Below are positions 48,065-54,965 of a stretch of 64,000 nucleotides of DNA, piece by piece. The position numbers were made by a program, and so were the translations under genes. Location of the stretch: positions 1-64,000 of the forward strand of contig CACMFU010000007.1 of NCBI GenBank assembly GCA_902613065.1. Reading direction: 5' to 3'. How positions within the stretch are numbered: position 1 is the first letter of the stretch; each line of letters opens with the position of its first letter. The notes below the pieces were generated by a model. That model had not been told where the DNA came from, did not search any database, and saw nothing but the letters and a program-made list of their open reading frames with translations. The stretch is from an uncultured Pelagibacteraceae bacterium (GTDB taxonomy: Bacteria > Pseudomonadota > Alphaproteobacteria > Pelagibacterales > Pelagibacteraceae).

Positions 48065-48078
48065 TAATAATCATTATC
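48062..48078. promoter_or_regulatory. Fur-box-like sequence
   Basis: TAATAATAATCATTATC matches 16 of 17 bases of the 3' part of the E. coli Fur-box consensus (TAATGATAATCATTATC). It begins on the stop codon of the DUF2061 gene, about 130 bp before the promoter of the cysteine-rich gene. In AT-rich DNA such a match can arise by chance, and alphaproteobacterial Fur/Mur sites may differ. Confidence 0.35.
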
Positions 48079-48120
48079 AATAAATAAATAGAAAAAATTT
48101 TATAAGGATAATTTGTAGTA

Positions 48121-48167
48121 ATAATAATTATTCGCAAAAAAAATGCGTAAATAATAATTATTCGCAA
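48121..48167. repeat. Two 17-bp direct repeats upstream of the Cys-rich gene
   Basis: ATAATAATTATTCGCAA occurs exactly at 48121-48137 and 48151-48167, 30 bp start to start (near three helical turns). Each contains the palindrome AATAATTATT and ends in CGCAA; TGCG between the copies pairs with both CGCA arms. On the minus strand the repeat shares GAATAATTAT with the katG operators. The repeats end just before a promoter-like pair, so they look like an operator. Confidence 0.6.
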
Positions 48168-48173
48168 GGATAT

Positions 48174-48202
48174 TTGTTGAAAATAATTTTTTCATATTTA
48201 AT
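48174..48202 (+). promoter_or_regulatory. Putative promoter of the Cys-rich small gene
   Basis: TTGTTG (48174-48179) and TTTAAT (48197-48202) are 17 bp apart. The start point would fall at about 48209, 2 nt before the ATG, so the mRNA would be leaderless; indeed no Shine-Dalgarno is visible. Confidence 0.4.
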
Positions 48203-48210
48203 TTTAAAGT

Positions 48211-48390
48211 ATGCAAATAGAAAATTATAATTGTAAAAAATGTGGATTAACAATTTCTTCAACTTGTTCTAAGTGTGATAAAATAGTTGATGTTGAAGTC
48301 CTTGATGATGGATGTATTGTTCAAAAGACTAAATGTGTTGATTGTGCGAATGCTCCAGTGATCAAAGACGTATGTGTCCAACAAAAATAA
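48211..48390 (+). CDS. Cysteine-rich small protein, 59 aa, three CxxC motifs
   Basis: The ATG at 48211 opens a 59-codon frame ending in TAA at 48388-48390. The product has eight Cys at 8, 11, 19, 22, 35, 42, 45 and 55, with CKKC, CSKC and CVDC pairs, in an otherwise acidic, Val/Asp-rich chain. The first two pairs look like a zinc ribbon; a metal-storage or redox role is possible. I do not recognise the family. The regular Cys spacing, the promoter and the repeats upstream argue for a real gene in what would otherwise be a 352-bp gap. Confidence 0.65.
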   Translation: MQIENYNCKKCGLTISSTCSKCDKIVDVEVLDDGCIVQKTKCVDCANAPVIKDVCVQQK

Positions 48391-48416
48391 TTAGTTAATA
48401 TATATAACTTAAAGGG

Positions 48417-48869
48417 TTAGTTGATTTTTCCCCAAAGATTTTCTTCATCAATCCACCCTTTAAAACCTTTTGTTTCTACTAAACACCAATTTCTCTCACA
48501 TTTTTTCACTAACAATAATCTTCCAGTTTCTATTTTAGCCAATGGTTTGGAAAATTTAGTTGGTTTTTTGAAAAGAATTTTATTTGACGCAGTTATAAAG
48601 GATTTTGATTGTTTCAATTGAGATATATGTATCCACCCACCATTTTTTTTATTATCAATTATTCTTCTAAAATTTTCTTTTTTATCAATCACTTTTACTG
48701 GCAAGTTTATTTTCCTGTAAATATACTTTATTGGATAATCAAAACTTGGTCCATATCTTACGTTTACCTTATCATTTTTAAGCATTAAAAATTTTTCATT
48801 ATCCTCCGAAATGGCATTCGAGGTAATAAATATTATGATTAAAATCTTGAAGATTAATTGCACAAGCAA
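48417..48869 (-). CDS. Exported bacterial SH3-domain protein
   Basis: The 150-residue protein has a signal peptide (LIFKILIIIFITSNA) and two SH3-like segments: VNVRYGPSFDYPIKYIY ... GGWIHISQL and KIETGRLLLVKKCERNWCLVET ... GWIDEENLWG. Such domains bind peptidoglycan or partner proteins in the periplasm. No ATG is available; the start is TTG at 48869 or GTG at 48863, overlapping the ThiF-like gene. Confidence 0.8.
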   Translation of the reverse strand: MLVQLIFKILIIIFITSNAISEDNEKFLMLKNDKVNVRYGPSFDYPIKYIYRKINLPVKVIDKKENFRRIIDNKKNGGWIHISQLKQSKSFITASNKILFKKPTKFSKPLAKIETGRLLLVKKCERNWCLVETKGFKGWIDEENLWGKIN

Positions 48870-49606
48870 CCTCTTTTTTTAGTAAATTTTATTTTTCTAA
48901 ATTCTAGTTTTTTTAGATTAACCACCAGAATTGATGAGTGAAGACTTTTATCAGAAGAAATTATGTTCTTTAAAACTTCATTTGCTTGCATACTCCCAAT
49001 TATATTTGATGTAGTTCCTAATATTCCTTCACTTTCACAATTTAAAACTTCATCAGAAGGTTCTGACTGGTAAAAACATTTTAAACATGGGCTTGATTTA
49101 TTATTAAAATCGAATGAAAAAATATGTCCATCAAATTTGCTAATAGCACCAACTATTAATTTTCTTTTATATTTTAATGAAAATTTATTTATTAAAAATT
49201 TAGTTTTAAAATTATCTGTTCCATCTACAATTATATCGAAATCTTTTACAATTTTATTTAAATTTTTTTCTGATGCTTTTTCTTTTAAAATTTTGACTTT
49301 TACATCTCTGTTAATTAATTTTATTCTTCTTTTAAAGATATCAACCTTAAATTTTCCAACATCTTTTGAAGTATACAAAATTTGTCTTTGAAGATTTGAA
49401 ATATCTACTTTATCGTGATCAATAGCACCTATATACCCTACACCGCATCTAGCCAACAAATCTGCAACTGGACTACCTAATCCACCAATTCCTACAATTA
49501 AAACTTTTGAATTAATTATTTTCTTTTGTCCTAATATACCAATATCCTTAAGTATTATTTGTCTAGAGTATCTCTTAAGCTTTCGTTTAGATAATGAATT
49601 TTTCAC
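48854..49606 (-). CDS. ThiF/MoeB/HesA-family adenylyltransferase
   Basis: The 250-residue E1-like enzyme has the nucleotide loop VGIGGLGSPVADLL, the SNLQRQILY block, a catalytic Cys region NCESEGILG, and zinc cysteines CLKC and the C-terminal GCLCN. It adenylates the C-terminus of a sulfur-carrier protein such as ThiS or MoaD; which one cannot be told. It starts with GTG overlapping the dut stop (GTGA). Confidence 0.92.
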   Translation of the reverse strand: MKNSLSKRKLKRYSRQIILKDIGILGQKKIINSKVLIVGIGGLGSPVADLLARCGVGYIGAIDHDKVDISNLQRQILYTSKDVGKFKVDIFKRRIKLINRDVKVKILKEKASEKNLNKIVKDFDIIVDGTDNFKTKFLINKFSLKYKRKLIVGAISKFDGHIFSFDFNNKSSPCLKCFYQSEPSDEVLNCESEGILGTTSNIIGSMQANEVLKNIISSDKSLHSSILVVNLKKLEFRKIKFTKKRGCLCN

Positions 49607-50040
49607 TTACCCGTTGATCCAAATCCACCCGAACCTCTAATTGTTTCAGGCAAAGTTTCTACAGTTTCAAAATCTACTTTTAGAATTGGCATTAGTATCA
49701 TTTGAGCAATTCTATCATCGTTATTTACTGTAAAGTCTTTATCTCCATGATTAAATAAAATTACTTTTATTTCTCCTCTATAGTCACTATCAATTGTTCC
49801 AGGAGTATTTAATACACTTATTTTATTTTTAGCTGCTAAACCTGATCGTGGCCTGATCTGAACTTCGGTATCCTCAGGAATTGCAATGGATATACCTGTT
49901 GGCACTAAAGCGTTTTCGCCTGGTTTAATTATTATTTTCTTTTCAATGAATGCAGTCAAATCTAGTCCAGATGATCCTGTTGTTTTATATTCTGGCAGTT
50001 TAGCTTTTTTGTCTAATTTTTTAATTAAGACTTTCACCAT
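49603..50040 (-). CDS. dut: dUTP diphosphatase
   Basis: The 145-residue trimeric dUTPase has motif 2 RPRSGLAAKN, motif 3 NTPGTIDSDYRGEIKV, motif 4 RIAQMIL and the C-terminal motif 5 RGSGGFGSTGK. It keeps uracil out of DNA and supplies dUMP. It is 4 bp after coaBC, a classic alphaproteobacterial pair. Confidence 0.98.
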   Translation of the reverse strand: MVKVLIKKLDKKAKLPEYKTTGSSGLDLTAFIEKKIIIKPGENALVPTGISIAIPEDTEVQIRPRSGLAAKNKISVLNTPGTIDSDYRGEIKVILFNHGDKDFTVNNDDRIAQMILMPILKVDFETVETLPETIRGSGGFGSTGK

Positions 50041-50044
50041 TAAG

Positions 50045-51244
50045 TTAATTAATCTGTTGAATTATTCTTTTGACTATTTCCTCAGCTACCAATGATTTAC
50101 TCATCTTTTCAAAATTTTCTTCAGGTTTATCTTTGTAAAATATAGAAATTTTATTAAAATCTGATCCAAATCCTATAGTTTGATCTGAGACATCATTTGC
50201 AATTACCCAGTCACAATTTTTTTCATTCAACTTCTCTTTTGCATTTGTCGAGAGATTGTTTGTTTCTGCCGCAAAACCAATTGTTATTTTTGGTCTTAAT
50301 GAATTGTGATTAGATATATGATTTAAAATATCAATATTTTTTTCTAGCTCTAAGTTAAATTCTTCATTCTTTTTAATCTTTGTACTTTTATAATTTTTCA
50401 CTTTAAAATCAGAAACAGCTGCAGAAAAAATAGCTACATCTGTTGGTAGATTATTTAAACTTTCTTTGAACATCTCTTCAGCCGTTTCAATACTTATAAA
50501 ATTAACACCGTCCAAAGGTTTAATGCTTGTCTTTCCAGAAATAAGTGTCGTATCAAATCCATTGTCTCTAAGACATTTGGCTATTTCATATCCTTGTTTG
50601 CCACTGGATTTATTTGTAATAAATCTTACAGGATCAATATATTCATTAGTTGGTCCTGCAGTAACTAAAGCTTTTAATTTTTTATTTTTATCTAAATTAG
50701 AAAAATAGTTTTTAAGCGTATTGACTATTTCATTTGGTTCTGTCATTTTTCCTTGACCGTATTCACCACATGCCATATCTCCTATCTCTGGCCCAATAAT
50801 TTTGTGCCCAAAACTTTTTAATTTTAATATGTTTTCTTTAGTAGAAGGATGCTCCCACATTCTTACATTCATTGCCGGTGCTAAAAATATTTGTTTATTA
50901 GAAGCTAATAAAACAGTAGACGCCAAATCTTCTGCATTTCCTGAGGCTACTTTCGATATGGTATTAGCTGTAATTGGTGCAACTAATACTGCATCAGCCC
51001 ATCTTGATAAAGATATATGGTCCATCTCAGCTTCGTTTTCTGCACTAAATATATCGTCATAAACTTTTTCTTGGGAAAGAGACGAAACAGATAGTGGAGT
51101 TACAAATTCTTTTGCATTTTTTGTTAATATAGTTTTTACACGAGCACCATTTTTCTTAAATAATCTTATTAACTCAAGACTTTTGTAAGCAGAAATTCCA
51201 CCACATATAATCAAGAGTATTTTTTTATTCTCAAAATAATTCAT
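50045..51244 (-). CDS. coaBC: Bifunctional phosphopantothenoylcysteine synthetase/decarboxylase
   Basis: The 399-residue fusion has an N-terminal CoaC flavoprotein domain (ICGGISAYKSLELIR, APAMNVRMWEHPS, with His in MDHISLSRWA) and a C-terminal CoaB domain (TAGPTNEYIDPVRFITNKSSGKQG, and the catalytic Asn/Lys region). It performs two steps of coenzyme A synthesis. Normal length. It is 8 bp after ubiB in one operon with ubiE and dut. Confidence 0.98.
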   Translation of the reverse strand: MNYFENKKILLIICGGISAYKSLELIRLFKKNGARVKTILTKNAKEFVTPLSVSSLSQEKVYDDIFSAENEAEMDHISLSRWADAVLVAPITANTISKVASGNAEDLASTVLLASNKQIFLAPAMNVRMWEHPSTKENILKLKSFGHKIIGPEIGDMACGEYGQGKMTEPNEIVNTLKNYFSNLDKNKKLKALVTAGPTNEYIDPVRFITNKSSGKQGYEIAKCLRDNGFDTTLISGKTSIKPLDGVNFISIETAEEMFKESLNNLPTDVAIFSAAVSDFKVKNYKSTKIKKNEEFNLELEKNIDILNHISNHNSLRPKITIGFAAETNNLSTNAKEKLNEKNCDWVIANDVSDQTIGFGSDFNKISIFYKDKPEENFEKMSKSLVAEEIVKRIIQQIN

Positions 51245-51252
51245 CGTCGAGA

Positions 51253-52821
51253 TTAAAATACTACTAATCCTAAAATTACAAGTAATAATAAACCAATGAT
51301 TGATTGATTTCTGAAAGCTACCATTTCATTTTTTTTTGTATTTAGATCATTATACGTATTAGTATTTTGTGGAATTTGTCCACTTGCAAGAAATGTTAAT
51401 GCTTGGTTTGCTTTATCCATTATTTGCGGCATTTCTGGTAATCTTTTTATAACTTCTGCAGAATTTTTTAGAGTTTCATTTAATGTTGTTATAGGATCTT
51501 TTGTTTCTTTAAGCCATTTTTCAAGAACAGGTCTTGAAGTTTCCCAAATGTTTGTCTCTGGATTTAATCTTCTTGCAACACCTTCAACTACTACCATGGT
51601 TTTCTGTAGCATGAGCAACTGTGGTTGAGTTTGCATATTAAATTTTTCTGTCACATCAAAAAGTTGTTTGAGTAGTTTACCTCCAGATATATCTTTAATT
51701 GACTGACCAAATATTGGCTCTCCTATTGATCTTAGTGCTTGCGCGAGATCATCAACAGGCACTTCTTTTGGAACTAACCCTGCAGCTAAATGAACTTCAG
51801 CCACTTTTTTATAATCTCGTTTAATAAATCCATATAAAATCTCAGCAAGAAATTTTTTACTCAAATCATCTAGCCTTCCCATTATACCAAAATCGATAGG
51901 AACTATTTGACCACTATTGTTTATAAAAATGTTGCCTTGATGCATATCTGCATGAAAAAAACCATCTCTAACAGCATGTCTAAGAAAATGTTGAATAATA
52001 TCTGATGCAATCTTTTTGGTATCTATATTTCTTTTTTTTAACTCCTCCGTTTCTCTTATGGAGACACCTTCAACCCAGTCTAAAGTCATTACGTTTTCAC
52101 TTGTAAAATTCCAATAAATTCTAGGAACTTTAAATCCACTGTCATTCTTAGTATTTTCAGAATACTCATTAGCTGCAGCGGCTTCAAATCTTAAATCCAT
52201 TTCTAAATTGGTTATTTCTTTTAGCAAATAAACAACCTCAACTAATTTAAGTCTTTTTGTCTTTTTGATAATTGACTCAGTTAAAAAAGCAAAAAGCATT
52301 AAAGCATCAATTTCTTCGTTGAATATTTTTTTTATATTTGGTCGTAAAATTTTTATAGCCACATCTTTAATTGTGCCGTTATCATTTATTTGTGCTTTAT
52401 GTACTTGAGCTATAGATGCCGCTGCCACTGGTTCAGATAGATTTATGATTGAATTAAAATTATCTTCTCCTAGATCTTTTTTGATTATTTCTTTAGCTTT
52501 AGATAACTCAAAGGGAGGCAAACGATCTTGTAAACTCTCTAGTTGCTTTGATAACTTTTCTCCAATTATATCTGGTCTAGTTGCTAGAAATTGACCTAAT
52601 TTAATGAATGTTGTGCCCATAGATTGCAAGGAGTTTGACAATCTTTCACCTTCGGTTTCATTTACAAAAGAAATATCTTTTTTTAAAAATGATAAAGATA
52701 ACAAATAGAATAATATTTTTATTCCAATCGGCGGGTTATGAAACTTTGTGAATATACTTAAAGCGTCAGATTTTGCTAATTTTCTTCCAAGCTTAAAAAG
52801 TATGTATAATTTTTTAATCAT
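51253..52821 (-). CDS. ubiB: UbiB, ubiquinone biosynthesis kinase-like ATPase
   Basis: The start is the ATG at 52821 (522 residues), overlapping the ubiE stop as ATGA; an in-frame ATG at 52857 lies inside ubiE. The ADCK/UbiB signatures are the KxGQ motif in TTFIKLGQFLATRPD, the AAASIAQVHKA nucleotide loop, HADMHQGNIFI and IDFGIMGRL. The end holds a hydrophobic anchor (IGLLLLVILGLVVF). It supports early coenzyme Q steps. Confidence 0.96.
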   Translation of the reverse strand: MIKKLYILFKLGRKLAKSDALSIFTKFHNPPIGIKILFYLLSLSFLKKDISFVNETEGERLSNSLQSMGTTFIKLGQFLATRPDIIGEKLSKQLESLQDRLPPFELSKAKEIIKKDLGEDNFNSIINLSEPVAAASIAQVHKAQINDNGTIKDVAIKILRPNIKKIFNEEIDALMLFAFLTESIIKKTKRLKLVEVVYLLKEITNLEMDLRFEAAAANEYSENTKNDSGFKVPRIYWNFTSENVMTLDWVEGVSIRETEELKKRNIDTKKIASDIIQHFLRHAVRDGFFHADMHQGNIFINNSGQIVPIDFGIMGRLDDLSKKFLAEILYGFIKRDYKKVAEVHLAAGLVPKEVPVDDLAQALRSIGEPIFGQSIKDISGGKLLKQLFDVTEKFNMQTQPQLLMLQKTMVVVEGVARRLNPETNIWETSRPVLEKWLKETKDPITTLNETLKNSAEVIKRLPEMPQIMDKANQALTFLASGQIPQNTNTYNDLNTKKNEMVAFRNQSIIGLLLLVILGLVVF

Positions 52822-53525
52822 ATTTTCCAACCTGAATGAATAGCTACTATTCCACAAGAAAAGTTTCTATACTCACATTTAATAAAATTATTTTTCTCCA
52901 TTAAACCCTTTAATTCCTCTTGATTAACAAATTCTTGGATACTTTTTATTAGATATTCATAAGGCTCTTTTTCACCAACCACAAATTTTCCTATTTCTGG
53001 AATTAATTTAGAGTATCTTTTATATACTAAATCTAAGTTTAAATTTTGAATTTTTGAAAATTCTAAACAAAAAAATCTACCTCCTGACTTTAAAACTCTA
53101 TACGCTTCACTTAAGGATTTATTAATATTTTTTGTATTTCTTAAACCAAAACTTATAGTGTAATAATCACATGAATTAGATTTTAAAGGCAATTTCTCTG
53201 CCGACCCCTTAATCCACTTGATATTTTTGTAATTTGATAGTCTATTTTTTCCTTTTTTCATCATTCCTTCATTCGGATCAATACAAAATAATTCTATATT
53301 TTTATTTGAACTATTATCGATAAAAAGTTTTGCTATATCACCTGTGCCACATGCAACATCTGCTAGAATTTTATTTTTACCTGGGTTCATCCAATTTATT
53401 AAATTTCTTTTCCAGATTCTATGAACTCCAAGTGACATCAAATCATTCATGATGTCGTATTTGTCATAAACTTTATCAAACACACCTTGGACTAGACCTT
53501 TTTTATTTTGAAGATATTGTTGCAT
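52818..53525 (-). CDS. ubiE: Demethylubiquinone/demethylmenaquinone C-methyltransferase
   Basis: The 235-residue SAM enzyme has FDKVYDKYDIMNDLMSLG, motif I ADVACGTGDIA, ISFGLRN and RVLKSGGRFFCLEFS. It performs the C-methylation of the quinone ring. Divergent from mutM with 32 bp between starts. The ubiE-ubiB-coaBC-dut order is canonical for alphaproteobacteria. Confidence 0.97.
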   Translation of the reverse strand: MQQYLQNKKGLVQGVFDKVYDKYDIMNDLMSLGVHRIWKRNLINWMNPGKNKILADVACGTGDIAKLFIDNSSNKNIELFCIDPNEGMMKKGKNRLSNYKNIKWIKGSAEKLPLKSNSCDYYTISFGLRNTKNINKSLSEAYRVLKSGGRFFCLEFSKIQNLNLDLVYKRYSKLIPEIGKFVVGEKEPYEYLIKSIQEFVNQEELKGLMEKNNFIKCEYRNFSCGIVAIHSGWKI

Positions 53526-53557
53526 AAAATAAATAATATTAATTAATATAATAATAA

Positions 53558-54421
53558 ATGCCAGAATTGCCAGAAGTAGAAGTTGTTAAAGAGTCACTAA
53601 GTAGATCAATAACAGGAAAAAAAATAAAAAAAGTAAGTATAAAGAATAGGAATTTAAGGTTCAAAATAAAAAAAGGTTTTGAATCAAGACTTCAATCAAA
53701 ATCAATAAAAAAAGTTAAGAGGTTTTCAAAATATATCATACTAGTTCTAAATGATGAAAAATTTTGCTTAATTCATCTTGGAATGTCTGGAACTATACAT
53801 CTTTTAAGAAAAAATATTTTAAATCAAAAAACAAATGCAAGTTTTTATCATAGCCCATATTTGCCAAAAAAACATAACCATGTGTTTTTGGAATTTGATA
53901 ACATAAAAATTATATATAATGATCCCAGAAGATTTGGTTACTTCAAATTATTTGAAAATAAGAATAATTTAGAAAATTTTATAAATAACTATGGTCCCGA
54001 GCCTTTTTCTTCAAAATTTAATCTCAACTATTTAAAAAAATATTTTTATAAAAAGAAAAAGAATATAAAAAATTTTCTCTTAGATCAAAAGTTTGTTTCA
54101 GGTTTGGGGAACATTTATGCAAGTGAAATTTTATTCAGCTCTAAAATAAATCCAAAAAAAAAAGCAAAATCTTTAAGTGAAAACGATTGTATTAATATTA
54201 TTAAATATTCAAGAAAAATTTTAAATTTAGCGATAAAAAAAGGAGGATCTAGTATTAGAGATTTTAAAAATATAGTTGGCAAAAATGGATCTTTTCAAGA
54301 TAACTTTAAAGTATACAACAGAGAAAATAAGAGTTGTCTTTCACCAGGATGTAAAGGGACAATAAAAAAAAAATTTATCACTAATAGATCAACATTTTTT
54401 TGTAATATTTGTCAAAAATAA
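53558..54421 (+). CDS. mutM: Formamidopyrimidine-DNA glycosylase
   Basis: The 287-residue enzyme starts MPELPEVEVV, with catalytic Pro2 and Glu3. YNDPRRFGYF and the helix-two-turn-helix GLGNIYASEILF follow, and a C-terminal zinc finger uses Cys in SCLSPGC and FFCNICQ. It removes 8-oxoguanine and nicks the AP site, complementing Nth. No ATG competes with this start. Confidence 0.98.
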   Translation: MPELPEVEVVKESLSRSITGKKIKKVSIKNRNLRFKIKKGFESRLQSKSIKKVKRFSKYIILVLNDEKFCLIHLGMSGTIHLLRKNILNQKTNASFYHSPYLPKKHNHVFLEFDNIKIIYNDPRRFGYFKLFENKNNLENFINNYGPEPFSSKFNLNYLKKYFYKKKKNIKNFLLDQKFVSGLGNIYASEILFSSKINPKKKAKSLSENDCINIIKYSRKILNLAIKKGGSSIRDFKNIVGKNGSFQDNFKVYNRENKSCLSPGCKGTIKKKFITNRSTFFCNICQK

Positions 54422-54433
54422 AAAATTATTATA

Positions 54434-54462
54434 TTGACCGTATAAATTTCTCGTTATATACA
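54434..54462 (+). promoter_or_regulatory. Strong rpsT promoter
   Basis: TTGACC (54434-54439) and TATACA (54457-54462) are separated by exactly 17 bp in the 50-bp mutM-rpsT gap. Transcription should start about 54468-54470, only 2-4 nt before the rpsT ATG (54472), so the transcript is nearly leaderless and has no room for a Shine-Dalgarno. Confidence 0.7.
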
Positions 54463-54471
54463 ATCGCGCTT

Positions 54472-54732
54472 ATGGCAAACACTAAATCAGCTATTAAACG
54501 AATAAGACGTATATCGCGTCAAACAACTGTAAATAAGTCAAGAAAGAGCAGGTTTAGATCTGCAATAAAAAAAATGAATTTAATTCTTGATAAAAAGGAC
54601 AAAAAAGAAGCTTTAGCTTTTTTGCCAAAATTAAACTCCGAATTGATGAAAATAGCGAAGACAGGCGTGATAAAAAAGCAAAATGCGTCAAGAAATATTT
54701 CTAGGATAACAAAAAAAATAAATTCCTTATAA
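54472..54732 (+). CDS. rpsT: 30S ribosomal protein S20
   Basis: The start is the ATG at 54472, giving 86 residues beginning MANTKSAIKRIRR, the standard S20 N-terminus; an in-frame ATG at 54409 lies inside mutM and precedes the promoter. The rest is Lys/Arg-rich and helical, ending in NASRNISRITKKINSL. S20 binds 16S rRNA early in 30S assembly. rpsT followed by dnaA is a common alphaproteobacterial order. Confidence 0.97.
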   Translation: MANTKSAIKRIRRISRQTTVNKSRKSRFRSAIKKMNLILDKKDKKEALAFLPKLNSELMKIAKTGVIKKQNASRNISRITKKINSL

Positions 54733-54965
54733 CAACTTTTAGTTTACTTGGAGAAATTACAACCCTAGAGATTATTTTTTCAATTAAAAAAAGAATCTTT
54801 TAATCTTTTAGTCACAAAATAAAAAAAGTAAATTTAAGATTACTAATTTTAAGTCCCTAAAAAGAGATTCAATTATTAATTTATACAATTGTAAATTTTA
54901 TTTTTTTTTGAGAATAAAAATAAATTTATTGCATTGAATTATGAATAGGAGTTTAACAGACTCTC
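54733..54965 (+). promoter_or_regulatory. rpsT-dnaA intergenic region (dnaA control region)
   Basis: This 233-bp gap has no ORF. It holds three GANTC sites (54793-54797, 54866-54870, 54959-54963), the methylation target of CcrM in alphaproteobacteria, a TACAATTGTA palindrome (54884-54893) and an AGGAG at 54947-54951, rather far (14 nt) from the dnaA ATG. I find no clear dnaA promoter and no TTATCCACA-type DnaA boxes, so I do not call it an origin. Confidence 0.4.
54769..54801 (+). terminator. Weak AT-rich hairpin after rpsT
   Basis: AGATT/AATCT (5 bp) and TTTTTT/AAAAAA (6 bp) form a stem broken by one A-G mismatch, with a CAATT loop, followed by TTTT. It lies about 37 bp after the rpsT stop. 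It could end the short rpsT transcript, but the stem has almost no GC, so confidence is low. Confidence 0.3.

Noticed and set aside
48121..48167. Intrinsic terminator formed by the CGCA/TGCG arms
   Set aside because: The stems are only 4 bp with an A-rich loop and no T-run follows; the exact direct repetition fits an operator better.
54409..54471. N-terminal extension of S20 from the ATG at 54409
   Set aside because: It lies inside mutM, precedes the strong promoter, and S20 proteins begin at MANTKSA.
54733..54965. Replication origin next to dnaA
   Set aside because: AT-rich gap, but no TTATCCACA-type DnaA boxes or repeated 9-mers are visible; the closest match (TTATACAAT) has two mismatches.
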